In this document: in pieces, positions 17,398 through 25,549 of the stretch | Numbering within the stretch: position 1 is the first letter of the stretch | Layout of the letters: the number at the start of each line of letters is the position of its first letter | Source of the DNA: Salinimicrobium sp050750585 | GTDB lineage: Bacteria; Bacteroidota; Bacteroidia; Flavobacteriales; Flavobacteriaceae | Assembly: GCF_050750585.1 (NCBI RefSeq) | Contig: NZ_JBOJLM010000005.1 | Span: 186,001 to 250,000, forward strand | Direction of reading: 5' to 3' | Length of the DNA: 64,000 nucleotides | The notes under the pieces: generated by a model | The model's input: the letters and a program-made list of their open reading frames with translations, nothing else | What the model was told of the DNA's origin: nothing | Databases searched by the model: none | Position numbers and translations under genes: made by a program

Positions 17398-17813
17398 ACT
17401 TCTGTAAAACTCAGTACCGCGAGTTCATAACTCTGCAACCCAAACCCCAGGATCACGCCTTTGGCATTGGGCGCAATGAAAGATCTATGACGAAACTCTT
17501 CTCTCGCCGAAGTATTGGAAATGTGCACTTCTACCACCGGCTTTGAAATTGCTTTTACAGCGTCTCCAATCCCGACGGAAGTGTGCGTATAGGCTGCAGC
17601 GTTGAGAATGATGCCATCAAATTCCTTATCGGCCGCATGAAGCCTGTCAATAATTTCCCCTTCAATATTAGATTGATAAGAGGCTAATTCCACTTGTGGC
17701 AATTTCTCTTTCAGGCTTAGAAAGTAGTCTTCAAATGTTTGGCTTCCGTAGGTACCTGGTTCACGGCTGCCGAGTAAGTTTAGGTTGGGCCCGTTAATGA
17801 TCAATATTTTCAT
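17394..17813 (-). CDS. aroQ: 3-dehydroquinate dehydratase, type II
   Basis: Shikimate-pathway enzyme converting 3-dehydroquinate to 3-dehydroshikimate as a dodecamer. 139 residues from the Met at 17813. IINGPNLNLLG at the start, the catalytic Tyr23 in PGTYG, LNAAAYTHTSVG and VEVHISN all match the type II family. A longer frame up to 17882 would be coded inside the 117-bp repeat and is rejected. The repeat ends 15 bp before the start codon, so the gene's leader or promoter lies in repeat DNA. Confidence 0.96.
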   Translation of the reverse strand: MKILIINGPNLNLLGSREPGTYGSQTFEDYFLSLKEKLPQVELASYQSNIEGEIIDRLHAADKEFDGIILNAAAYTHTSVGIGDAVKAISKPVVEVHISNTSAREEFRHRSFIAPNAKGVILGFGLQSYELAVLSFTEV

Positions 17814-17828
17814 AAAGTAAAAGTAGAA

Positions 17829-17945
17829 AGTAAATTTCTCCGGGGCAAGCCCACGGAGCATTTTAGTGGAACACGTTTTCAAACTTTACAACATTTACTA
17901 ACGAGGCAAGCCTCGGGGTATTTACCCCCCTATGAATAAAAAAAC
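17829..17945 (+). repeat. 117-bp intergenic repeat, copy 2
   Basis: Second copy of the element at 13547-13663 (offset 4,282 bp, one mismatch). Its two hairpins fall at 17838-17858 and 17902-17915. This copy sits immediately upstream of aroQ, and its A run continues into a terminator-like hairpin of the next gene (CGGAA/TTCCG, 17946-17964). Confidence 0.85.
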
Positions 17946-18005
17946 GGAAACCGCAGCTTCCGCTTTAACAGGTCTCAAAAAAGGTATTTTTTAAGCGAAT
18001 TTATA

Positions 18006-18467
18006 TTAGAGCCTAAATTCTACTCCGAGATTTACAGAAGATGCCGTGCCCCCATCTATGCTAATACCGGTGTAGGAACCAATGAGCCCCACCCCAAAGA
18101 GATTGAATCCTATTTTGGGTTTGTAGTAAAAGCCCCCATCAATACCATCGGTTAGCCCAAGAGCATATCCTAAATCGGCTCCAAGTTCTAAATTTGCAAG
18201 ACTAAACCTCGCAGTGGCGGCAAGAGGCAGAAAAGAAATATCATCAAATTCATCTACAAAAAAGTGGTTGTAACCTACCATTGGCCCTAACTGGAAATTC
18301 TCAAATCCCATGAGATAAGCAATGTCTGCGCCGACATTAAAGTCTGATGCATCTGAAATATCCCCTACCGGAATTCCTGCATTAACTCCTAACCTAATAT
18401 CGCGCTGAGCGTAGGTTGATGTAAAACCTACGGCAATAAAAATAAGAGAACATAAAAATTTCTTCAT
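18006..18467 (-). CDS. Small outer-membrane beta-barrel-like protein
   Basis: 153 residues: signal peptide (1-20, ending TYAQ), then alternating polar and hydrophobic stretches with many Gly and aromatic residues, and a final Leu preceded by Arg, Phe and Glu, as in small outer-membrane barrels. It lies beside a longer barrel protein on the same strand, but a terminator separates them. Function unknown. Confidence 0.7.
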   Translation of the reverse strand: MKKFLCSLIFIAVGFTSTYAQRDIRLGVNAGIPVGDISDASDFNVGADIAYLMGFENFQLGPMVGYNHFFVDEFDDISFLPLAATARFSLANLELGADLGYALGLTDGIDGGFYYKPKIGFNLFGVGLIGSYTGISIDGGTASSVNLGVEFRL

Positions 18468-18586
18468 AACTCAAAGTTTTAAAGGTTATCTATCACTAAA
18501 TTAGTAATTTACATATTACTCTTGTCGACTATGTAAAATTCCTTTGAAAGGAAAACCTCACATTCACATTAGTTACAAAAGAGCAT

Positions 18587-18619
18587 AAAAAAAGAGGCTG
18601 CCTTAACTAAGACAGCCTC
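18587..18619 (-). terminator. Intrinsic terminator of the PorT-like gene
   Basis: GAGGCTG/CAGCCTC stem (18594-18600 and 18613-18619), extended inward by CTTA/TAAG, followed on the reverse strand by seven T. Confidence 0.85.
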
Positions 18620-18644
18620 CCTTTATAAATTTTTCAGGTCTTTC

Positions 18645-19250
18645 TTAGAACATAAATCCAATACCGGCCTGTATCACAGAGTTGTGAGCATCTACATCAT
18701 CAATTAATTTAGTAAATCCATGACTGTAGCGTCCCTGAACAAAGAAACCACCATCGAACTTATATTCTAAACCTACAGCTCCTCCAAACTCAAAATCTTT
18801 GACTTCGCTATAATCTGCCAGGTCGGTATCTCCACCATCTTCTGTTGGCATAGTATCAACCTCTTCATTCACCTTGAAGTTAAAAGAAGGACCCGCCTGA
18901 ATACTTAGACCATCTGTAAAGTAAATTTTGGCCAGAATTGGCACATTAATGTAATCTAATTGATATTCGATGTTATCATCGATATCAAATACATTTTCCT
19001 GATCTATTTCAGCAAGATCAAATCCCTGTGCGGAATAAAAAACCTCTGGCTGAATAGAGAATCTGTCTGCCACCGGAATTTCAGCAACAAGTCCTACATT
19101 AAAACCTGTCCTGGATTCGGTATCAAAATCATCTCCGGTGATATTAGCAAAGTTAACTCCACCTTTCGCTCCAAATTGTACAAATTCTTGTGCTGTCGTA
19201 ATGGAAGTACTAAATACAATTAATACTAAAACTAAAATTGACTTTTTCAT
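18645..19250 (-). CDS. PorT-family outer-membrane beta-barrel protein
   Basis: 201 residues from the Met at 19250. Signal peptide ends TTAQ; the mature protein starts FGAKGGVNFANITGDDF, the usual opening of the PorT/OMP beta-barrel family of Bacteroidota, and has alternating strands such as FSIQPEVFYSAQGF, with the terminal Phe of outer-membrane barrels (IGFMF). Acidic loops (about 130-150) are likely extracellular. Upstream in-frame Met codons (19259, 19295) exist; the promoter at 19280-19310 excludes 19295. The role is unknown: the family includes the type IX secretion protein PorT but is broad. Confidence 0.85.
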   Translation of the reverse strand: MKKSILVLVLIVFSTSITTAQEFVQFGAKGGVNFANITGDDFDTESRTGFNVGLVAEIPVADRFSIQPEVFYSAQGFDLAEIDQENVFDIDDNIEYQLDYINVPILAKIYFTDGLSIQAGPSFNFKVNEEVDTMPTEDGGDTDLADYSEVKDFEFGGAVGLEYKFDGGFFVQGRYSHGFTKLIDDVDAHNSVIQAGIGFMF

Positions 19251-19279
19251 AATTTTCATGTTTTTTAAAAGTTCAGGGA

Positions 19280-19310
19280 CAAATGTAGGAGGCATAGTGT
19301 TAAGAAAAAC
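19280..19310 (-). promoter_or_regulatory. Promoter of the PorT-like gene
   Basis: On the reverse strand: TACATTTG (19280-19287), a perfect TAnnTTTG -7 box, with GTTT 19 bp upstream (19307-19310). The expected transcription start near 19273 is about 20 nt in front of the chosen start codon. Confidence 0.65.
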
Positions 19311-19365
19311 TCACTTTATATTAAAGTACTCGTAAATCCGTACTTTTAGCCCCAATATTTAGCCT

Positions 19366-20262
19366 GTGAACTGGGAAAACGCCTTGAATGATTACCGCCA
19401 TTACCTCAAAATTGAAAGAGGTCTGGCCGCGAATACCATCGAGAATTACAGTCTGGATGTGGAGAAACTTTCAAACTGGCTACAACTAAATAACGTCAAG
19501 GTATCGCCCCTGTCTATTTCTGAAGAAGAAGTGCAACAGTTCATTTACACGCTTGCCAAGACTATGAACGCCCGTTCACAAGCCAGGATAATTTCGGGCC
19601 TCCGCGGATTCTTTAGCTATCTGGTCTTTGAAGATTACCGACAGACCAACCCCCTCGAATTAATTGAATCTCCAAAAACCGGACGCAAGCTGCCCCATAC
19701 GCTTTCTACTGAAGAAATCGATGCACTTATTGCGGCCATTGACCTTAGCAAACCTGAAGGAGAAAGGAACCGTGCCATTTTGGAAACCCTTTACGGCTGC
19801 GGACTACGGGTTTCTGAATTAACCAATCTACGCCTTAGCGACCTATTTTTTGAGGAAGGTTTTATTAAGGTAACAGGAAAAGGAAGTAAATCGCGATTTG
19901 TACCCATAGCCGAAACTACCTGCAAATACATTGAGATTTATATACACCATATAAGAGCCCACCAGGATATCCAAAAAGGCCATGAAGACACTTTATTTTT
20001 GAATCGTCGTGGTAAGCAGCTCACCCGCGCCATGATCTTCACTATAATAAAGAGACTGGCCACCCTAACCGGACTACACAAAAATATTAGTCCGCACACC
20101 TTTAGACATTCCTTTGCAACACATTTACTGGAAAACGGAGCCGATTTACGGGCCATTCAGCAAATGCTGGGGCACGAGAGCATCACCACTACCGAAATCT
20201 ACGTTCACCTTGACCGTTCTCACCTGCGCAAGGTGATGGAAGAGTTTCATCCAAGACGATGA
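19366..20262 (+). CDS. xerD: Tyrosine recombinase XerD
   Basis: Site-specific recombinase resolving chromosome dimers at dif, also used by mobile elements. 298 residues with an N-terminal SAM-like core-binding domain (1-95) and a catalytic domain carrying all residues: Arg148, Lys172, His244, Arg247, His270 and the nucleophile Tyr279, numbered as in E. coli XerD. The start is GTG; the product opens MNWENALNDYRHYLKIERGL, the standard XerD N-terminus, and no upstream ATG exists. It lies beside no integration signs, so it is the housekeeping enzyme. Its 3' end is followed after 2 bp by a tandem-repeat array. Confidence 0.93.
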   Translation: MNWENALNDYRHYLKIERGLAANTIENYSLDVEKLSNWLQLNNVKVSPLSISEEEVQQFIYTLAKTMNARSQARIISGLRGFFSYLVFEDYRQTNPLELIESPKTGRKLPHTLSTEEIDALIAAIDLSKPEGERNRAILETLYGCGLRVSELTNLRLSDLFFEEGFIKVTGKGSKSRFVPIAETTCKYIEIYIHHIRAHQDIQKGHEDTLFLNRRGKQLTRAMIFTIIKRLATLTGLHKNISPHTFRHSFATHLLENGADLRAIQQMLGHESITTTEIYVHLDRSHLRKVMEEFHPRR

Positions 20263-20264
20263 TG

Positions 20265-20383
20265 GGTTCAAGGTTCAAGGTTCAAGGTTCAAGGTTCAAG
20301 GTTCAAGGTTTAAGGTTCAAGGTTTAAGGTTTAAGGTTTAAGGTTTAAGGTTTAAGGTTTAAGGTTTAAGGTTTAAGGTTTGT
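20265..20383. repeat. 16-unit heptanucleotide array GGTTCAA to GGTTTAA
   Basis: Sixteen full 7-bp units (20265-20376) plus a partial one. Units 1-6 are GGTTCAA, unit 7 is GGTTTAA, unit 8 GGTTCAA and units 9-16 GGTTTAA, so a single C/T variant splits the array into two blocks. It starts 2 bp behind the xerD stop codon. Confidence 0.95.
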
Positions 20384-20389
20384 TTACAC

Positions 20390-20422
20390 AAACCTCACAG
20401 GTTTTAGAAACCTGTGAGGTTT
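20390..20422. repeat. 15-bp perfect hairpin element
   Basis: Arms AAACCTCACAGGTTT (20390-20404) and AAACCTGTGAGGTTT (20408-20422) with a TAG loop. It follows the heptamer array directly, and a T-containing tail follows, so it could terminate xerD. I recall similar AACCTGTGAGGTT-type palindromes dispersed in Bacteroidota genomes, as in REP-like elements. Confidence 0.85.
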
Positions 20423-20604
20423 CATTTTGATCAAGACTGAAAAAAGGCAATCTATATCAGGGACGTACAAGATTCAACCTGCAACCCACAACCTGCAACA
20501 GGTAACAAGCAACCCGCAAACTGTGTATTAAATTTCTGCTAAACCATAGAAATTCCTTTGGCAGCAGCCTTTTCCTCATTAATTTAAGCTTATAAAACAA
20601 TATT
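20423..20604. other. Spacer with CAACCTGCAA words before the aldo/keto reductase
   Basis: Non-coding. It contains CAACCTGCAACCCACAACCT and related CAAC words (20475-20520). No gene is seen. Confidence 0.5.
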
Positions 20605-21552
20605 ATGGAAACACTAAAATTTAAAAACGGAGATACCATGCCGGCTATAGGCCTGGGCACCTGGAAATCGGGTAAGGGAAAAGTTGAAGAAGCAGTAAAA
20701 ATTGCACTTAATAACGGTTATCGCCATATAGATTGCGCCTCCACTTATGGCAACGAAGCCGAAATTGGAAGTGCTTTTAAAGACATATTTTCTCAGGGCA
20801 AGATAAAAAGGGAAGATGTTTGGGTAACCTCTAAATTATGGAACGATTCACACAAAAAAGAGCACGTAATTCCTGCCCTTAAAAAGACTTTAGACGATCT
20901 ACAATTAGATTATCTCGACCTCTATCTTATGCACTGGCCGGTAGCTTTTAAACACGGGGTTGGTTTCCCGTCTAACGATGACGACTATCTTTCTCTTGAA
21001 GAAGTCCCTATTATTGAAACCTGGAATGCCATGATCGAAGCAAAAAAGCAAGGTCTGGTCAAGCACATTGGGGTATCAAACTTCAGCAGTAAAAAGCTGG
21101 ACGACCTTATGTCTCAAACTACAGAAACCCCTGAAATGAACCAGGTAGAACTCCACCCATTTTTACCACAGTCTGAACTTATACAATTTTGCCGTGAAAA
21201 CAATATTCACAATACAGCATACTCTCCGCTAGGAAGTGGCGATCGCAGTGCGCAAATGAAAGCTGAAGATGAACCTTCTCTTTTAGAAGAACCTGCAATT
21301 GTTGAAATTGCTGAGAAACACAATGTTTCCCCGGCGCAGGTACTCATCAAGTGGGCGGTCTCTCGTGGCACAGCAGTTATCCCGAAATCTACTACCGGGA
21401 AACACATCATTTCCAACCTGGAAAGCATCAATGTAAAATTGGATGAAGAAGACCTTAAGAAAATCGCGGGTATAGAACGCCATTTTAGATACGTGACCGG
21501 CGAGTTCTTTGTCACTCCAGGCAATTCATACAACAACATCTATGACTTATAG
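20605..21552 (+). CDS. Aldo/keto reductase
   Basis: NADPH-dependent (beta/alpha)8-barrel oxidoreductase of 315 residues, close in length to the family standard. The signature N-terminus GDTMPAIGLGTWKSG, active-site Asp and Tyr in IDCASTYGNEAEIG, Lys in VTSKLWND, and His in LMHWPVAF are present; the C-terminal IPKSTT segment binds the NADP phosphate. The physiological carbonyl substrate is unknown. The stop codon overlaps the following gene. Confidence 0.93.
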   Translation: METLKFKNGDTMPAIGLGTWKSGKGKVEEAVKIALNNGYRHIDCASTYGNEAEIGSAFKDIFSQGKIKREDVWVTSKLWNDSHKKEHVIPALKKTLDDLQLDYLDLYLMHWPVAFKHGVGFPSNDDDYLSLEEVPIIETWNAMIEAKKQGLVKHIGVSNFSSKKLDDLMSQTTETPEMNQVELHPFLPQSELIQFCRENNIHNTAYSPLGSGDRSAQMKAEDEPSLLEEPAIVEIAEKHNVSPAQVLIKWAVSRGTAVIPKSTTGKHIISNLESINVKLDEEDLKKIAGIERHFRYVTGEFFVTPGNSYNNIYDL

Positions 21553-22009
21553 ATCATACCTTCCAAAAATGGCACTTTGGCTCCTCTTTTTTGGAGCCTT
21601 AAGCAGCTGCAACAATCAGAATAGGGAGCTAGAGTCCAAAAATCAGGAAATTGATTCCCTTTCGCAGGAACTTACCCAGAAGAGGCAGCTCATAGATTCC
21701 CTACAAAACCGTCCGGTTATAACTGAAGATCAGGAGATTATCCCGGTTTACTTCGGAAAGGAATTTGAAGACATTCAGGATCCCAAAAAACATATTACTG
21801 AGGCTTTAAAACAGCAAAAAGAACTCATTCCGTTAGACCCTGTGCTGGGTGGCACTATGGAATTCAGGCAGGTACAAGTAATCACTGAAAACTGGGTGCT
21901 GGCAGTTTATGACGACGGCCATGTACAGGGAAAGTCAATTTTTGAATATGAACTTCAGGAAAATAATAAGATAACTTTTAAAGAAGTTGCTTCCAGGCTT
22001 CAGCAGTAG
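21542..22009 (+). CDS. Coiled-coil lipoprotein of unknown function
   Basis: About 155 residues. Lipoprotein signal peptide with Cys in FGALSSC, followed by a heptad-rich coiled coil (ELESKNQEIDSLSQELTQ and on to SLQN), then a compact C-terminal domain of about 90 residues with VLGGTMEFRQVQV and AVYDDGHVQG. The ATG at 21542 overlaps the last codons of the aldo/keto reductase; a second ATG at 21569 is also possible. No family recognised. Probably cotranscribed with its upstream neighbour but functionally unrelated. Confidence 0.7.
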   Translation: MTYRSYLPKMALWLLFFGALSSCNNQNRELESKNQEIDSLSQELTQKRQLIDSLQNRPVITEDQEIIPVYFGKEFEDIQDPKKHITEALKQQKELIPLDPVLGGTMEFRQVQVITENWVLAVYDDGHVQGKSIFEYELQENNKITFKEVASRLQQ

Positions 22010-22123
22010 GAAAAGACTGAGTAAAATGCCATTTTTGGAACGTTATAATTTTTATAAACTAACCACTTTCCGAAGCAATTTTGCTATCTTGAAGAAGATT
22101 ATTTTAAGCAAAAAACGAAGAAT

Positions 22124-22423
22124 ATGAAGACAAACATTCAATTTGTACACGCAGACACAAAACTTTCGGCAGAACAACTTGTTCAGAGAAAACTTGATAA
22201 ACTTGAAAATAAATATGACTGGATCATCTCTGCAGATGTAATGTTTAGGGAAGAAAAGTCAACCAACGGCAACGGGAAAACCTGTGCTATAGAATTGAGC
22301 CTTCCGGGCCCAAAGATCCATGCCTCCTCAAATTCTGACAGCTTTGAAGCCGCTGCTGCCGAAACGGTAAAAGACCTTGAAAAACAGCTTCAGAAAAGAA
22401 AAGCCGAAATGCAAAGCCACTAG
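22124..22423 (+). CDS. hpf: Ribosome hibernation promoting factor, short form
   Basis: 99 residues of the HPF/YfiA (RaiA) family that bind the decoding centre of the 30S subunit in stationary phase. It opens MKTNIQFVHADTKLSAEQLV and has KLDKLENKYDWI, followed by the basic C-terminal helix. It lacks the C-terminal dimerisation domain of long HPF proteins. Monocistronic, closed by a strong terminator. Confidence 0.92.
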   Translation: MKTNIQFVHADTKLSAEQLVQRKLDKLENKYDWIISADVMFREEKSTNGNGKTCAIELSLPGPKIHASSNSDSFEAAAAETVKDLEKQLQKRKAEMQSH

Positions 22424-22461
22424 GCAAATGTATATTGTATAGTGAATAATGTAAATGATGT

Positions 22462-22505
22462 AAAAAAGGCTGCCGGAAAATGACATTTTCCGGCAGCCTT
22501 TTTTA
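22462..22505. terminator. Strong bidirectional terminator between hpf and murA
   Basis: Stem AAGGCTGCCGGAAAAT with ATTTTCCGGCAGCCTT, flanked by A and T runs. It suits hpf (forward) and also faces murA (reverse). Confidence 0.9.
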
Positions 22506-22561
22506 TATGAAATTAGTCTTGACTATTGTCTCTTGACTATTAACTCCCGACTCTAATCTAA

Positions 22562-23875
22562 CTAAGCTACTCGCTTGATCTTAGCACCTATTGCCTGCAG
22601 GCGTTCATCAATATTTTCGTAACCGCGGTCAATTTGTTCGATATTATGGATCACCGAAGTTCCTTTTGCAGAAAGTGCTGCAATTAAAAGGGAGATCCCT
22701 GCTCTAATATCGGGAGAAACCATTGTAGTTGCTTTGAGCTGAGACTTAAAGTCGTGACCTATTACGGTAGCCCTGTGTGGATCGCAAAGAATGATCTTGG
22801 CGCCCATGTCTATTAATTTATCCACGAAAAAGAGTCGGCTCTCAAACATCTTTTGATGAATTAGCACATCTCCTTTTGCCTGTGTAGCCACCACCAGCAT
22901 GATACTCAAAAGATCGGGTGTGAAGCCGGGCCATGGTGCATCGCTGATACTCATAATTGAGCCATCAATAAAACTTTGCACTTCATAACCGTTGGTATGG
23001 GCAGGAATGTAAATATCATCCCCTTTTCGCTCCATTTGAATTCCTAACTTTCTAAAAGTCGCCGGGATCAAACCTAAATGTTCCCAGCCCACATTCTTTA
23101 TAGTGATCTCACTTTTGGTCATGGCGGCAAGGCCAATCCAGGAGCCAATCTCGATCATGTCGGGAAGTACGGTATGAGTACAACCTCCTAAAGATTCCAC
23201 TCCTTCAATTTCAAGTAAATTTGAACCTACCCCGCTTATCTTTGCGCCCATTCTGTTAAGCATATTGCAAAGTTGTTGCAGGTACGGTTCACAAGCGGCA
23301 TTATAAATAGTAGTCTTGCCTTTTGCGAGTACAGCTGCCATCACAATATTGGCAGTTCCGGTTACCGAGGCTTCTTCGAGCAACATGTAAGTACCCTTCA
23401 AGCCATTTGGCGCTTCCACTCCGTAAAAACGTTCCTCTTTATTATAACGAAAGTCGGCTCCAAGTTTTATAAAGCCTTCAAAATGCGTATCAAGTCTTCT
23501 GCGACCAATCTTATCGCCACCGGGCCTTGGGATATAACCCTGACCAAATCTTGCCAGCATTGGCCCCACGATCATTATTGAACCCCGAAGTCCACTTCCT
23601 TCTTCCTTGAATTTTTCACTCTTAAGGTAATCAAGGTCAAGCTCATCGGACTGGAAAGTATAAGATCCCTTTCCAATTTTTTCTACCTTCACACCAAGCT
23701 GCTTTAGCAGGTGAATAAGCTTATTGACATCCAGGATGTCTGGAATATTATTTATTGTAACTTTTTCGGAAGTGAGCAATACGGCACAAAGAATTTGCAG
23801 AGCTTCGTTCTTTGCTCCCTGGGGTTGAATTTCCCCTTTTAAAGCATGCCCTCCTTCAATTTGAAAAGATCCCAT
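22562..23875 (-). CDS. murA: UDP-N-acetylglucosamine 1-carboxyvinyltransferase
   Basis: First committed step of peptidoglycan synthesis: transfers enolpyruvate from PEP to UDP-GlcNAc. 437 residues with the two inside-out alpha/beta lobes of the EPSP synthase fold; KNEALQILCAVLL near the N-terminus. In the mobile active-site loop the usual Cys of PGGC is replaced: the sequence is RPGGDKIGRR, with Asp121. Cys-to-Asp enzymes in other bacteria are active and fosfomycin-insensitive. It forms a unit with the DUF4290 gene 16 bp upstream. Confidence 0.96.
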   Translation of the reverse strand: MGSFQIEGGHALKGEIQPQGAKNEALQILCAVLLTSEKVTINNIPDILDVNKLIHLLKQLGVKVEKIGKGSYTFQSDELDLDYLKSEKFKEEGSGLRGSIMIVGPMLARFGQGYIPRPGGDKIGRRRLDTHFEGFIKLGADFRYNKEERFYGVEAPNGLKGTYMLLEEASVTGTANIVMAAVLAKGKTTIYNAACEPYLQQLCNMLNRMGAKISGVGSNLLEIEGVESLGGCTHTVLPDMIEIGSWIGLAAMTKSEITIKNVGWEHLGLIPATFRKLGIQMERKGDDIYIPAHTNGYEVQSFIDGSIMSISDAPWPGFTPDLLSIMLVVATQAKGDVLIHQKMFESRLFFVDKLIDMGAKIILCDPHRATVIGHDFKSQLKATTMVSPDIRAGISLLIAALSAKGTSVIHNIEQIDRGYENIDERLQAIGAKIKRVA

Positions 23876-23891
23876 AGAAAATTCGTGATTT

Positions 23892-24533
23892 TTAGTATCG
23901 TTTACGGCTGCGTGTTCTGTTATTTGTCTTTTTAACCGGCTTTTTAGAGGCGAATTTCTTGTTGCTCCTCAAAAGTTCTGAAGCTTCGCTCAGGTCCTCT
24001 TCGGTGTTTTTTAGATTGATCTTACCGTCACTTAGTTCCCTTAAATGCTCAAAGATCACTTTGTCGTCAACAGAATCTTTATTCCAGCTTAGGTAAGACT
24101 TCTTCATGTGATTGGCAATCGTGAAAACAAGACCTTCTTTTTCGGGCCCGTCTTCAAATTTATTTGCCTCATCGATCATCCGCTTGATGTTATTTCCGTA
24201 GAAACGATACTTCGGAAAGTTTTGCGGGTAAGGCATACGCTCAGGTCTCTCTTCCAGTATTTCCCTGGAAGGTTTTGGGTAAGGACTTTCTACATCAAGT
24301 TTAAAATCACTTATAATGAACAACTGGTCCCAAAGTTTATGCTGAAAATCGGGTACATCCCGAAGGTGAGGATTGAGATTCCCCATCACTGAAATTATAG
24401 CCTTCGCCACTTTATTGCGCTCTTCATCATCTGCGATCTCTACGGCGTGTTCAACCATCTTTTGAATATGTCTTCCATACTCAGGAATGATGAGTTTACT
24501 CCTTTCGGAGTTATATTCTAATTCGTTTGTCAA
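23892..24533 (-). CDS. DUF4290 domain protein
   Basis: 213 residues, soluble, helical, rich in charged residues; motif LIIPEYGRHIQKMVEHAVEI near the start and YPQNFPKYRFYGNNIKRMI in the middle match DUF4290, a Bacteroidota family usually found beside murA, as here (16 bp). The C-terminus is a basic tail (KKPVKKTNNRTRSRKRY) that could bind nucleic acid. Function unknown; neighbourhood suggests a link to cell wall synthesis or division. Confidence 0.85.
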   Translation of the reverse strand: MTNELEYNSERSKLIIPEYGRHIQKMVEHAVEIADDEERNKVAKAIISVMGNLNPHLRDVPDFQHKLWDQLFIISDFKLDVESPYPKPSREILEERPERMPYPQNFPKYRFYGNNIKRMIDEANKFEDGPEKEGLVFTIANHMKKSYLSWNKDSVDDKVIFEHLRELSDGKINLKNTEEDLSEASELLRSNKKFASKKPVKKTNNRTRSRKRY

Positions 24534-24636
24534 AATGAATAATATTAGGTGATAATATACTGCAGAAGTTCATCGACTGCAAATTAAATAAATTATTCAG
24601 GAAAAAAGCAGCTCTACTAAATTATCCTGCAATTAT

Positions 24637-24930
24637 TTAGAGAGAGATCACTCCTTCAATTTTTTGTCCTACTTCCTTGTATTTGGCTATGACCGCATCG
24701 GGGTCCTGCATTTTTACATTTACAGAAACACTGGTGTAGTTCCCCTTTTTGGATTGCTTTGTATTAATAACGGCGCCCATATTGTTGAAAATCTCTTCAA
24801 CCCCCTGTATTTTCTCAGGTTTTGTGGGTACTATAAATTTATATAAATAAATAGACGGCCAGCTCGCAGTGTCCAGCAATTGCGACTTTAGCTTGCGATA
24901 AAATTCTTCCGGGTCTTTAGCTTCGCTCAT
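24637..24930 (-). CDS. DUF493 family protein (YbeD-like)
   Basis: 97 residues with an ACT-like ferredoxin fold: FYRKLKSQLLD, YLYKFIVPTKPEKI and KGNYTSVSVNVKMQDPDAVI match the DUF493/YbeD family of small regulatory proteins. No catalytic residues. Divergent from the AAA ATPase gene with 82 bp between start codons. Role unknown. Confidence 0.85.
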   Translation of the reverse strand: MSEAKDPEEFYRKLKSQLLDTASWPSIYLYKFIVPTKPEKIQGVEEIFNNMGAVINTKQSKKGNYTSVSVNVKMQDPDAVIAKYKEVGQKIEGVISL

Positions 24931-25012
24931 AATGATCTTGCTTCATGATTCCTGCAAAGATACATTTTAGAATCTATTTTTTAAATTGGATGCAAATCGC
25001 GAAATTTGCCGG

Positions 25013-25549
25013 GTGAATACCAGAAAGATTGTAATAACCGGCGGTCCCGGTACAGGAAAGACATCTGTCATTGAAGCCCTTGAAAAACACGGACATTTTT
25101 GTTTTCATGAAGTATCGCGGGATATCATAAGAGAGTCTCAAAAAAAAGGAATTGATCAATTGTTTCTTAAAGAACCTCTGCTCTTTAGTGAACTCTTGCT
25201 CGAAGGAAGAATTAGGCAGTTTAAGGAGGCTCATGAGAAGAAGACCAACATGGTCTTTCTAGATCGTGGGGTGCCCGATGTTGTGGCTTACATGAATTAC
25301 TTCGGAAATGAATATCCTCCCGTATTTAATCGCGTGTGCAAAGAATATGTGTATGACAGGGTGTTTATTTTGCCTCCGTGGAAGCAGATATATACTGAAG
25401 ACAACGAACGCTATGAAAGTTATGAGCAGGCTGTAGAGATTCATGATGAGCTGGCCCGCAGCTATGCCTTTCACGGTTATGAAGCTATAGAAGTCCCCGA
25501 AGGCACCATTGCCGAACGGACCCTGTTTATTCTTAACCACCTTGAATAG
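25013..25549 (+). CDS. AAA_28-type P-loop ATPase/kinase
   Basis: 178 residues if started at the GTG at 25013 (a TTG at 24986 is possible). Walker A GGPGTGKTS lies at the N-terminus, and VFLDRGVPDVVAYM is the Walker B/lid-like region of the AAA_28 (NadR/thymidylate-kinase-like) family. The substrate is unknown. The stop codon overlaps the recQ start region, so it is probably translated with recQ and fmt as a three-gene unit. Confidence 0.8.
   Translation: MNTRKIVITGGPGTGKTSVIEALEKHGHFCFHEVSRDIIRESQKKGIDQLFLKEPLLFSELLLEGRIRQFKEAHEKKTNMVFLDRGVPDVVAYMNYFGNEYPPVFNRVCKEYVYDRVFILPPWKQIYTEDNERYESYEQAVEIHDELARSYAFHGYEAIEVPEGTIAERTLFILNHLE

Noticed and set aside
17813..17882. Extended N-terminus of AroQ
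   Set aside because: The extra 23 codons would lie in the 117-bp repeat; the AroQ fold starts at the Met at 17813.
19366..20262. Integrase of a mobile element
   Set aside because: Length, catalytic spacing and residue numbering equal housekeeping XerD, and no attachment repeats or cargo genes flank it.
20265..20383. CRISPR array
   Set aside because: Units are 7 bp and contiguous, with no spacers and no cas genes nearby.
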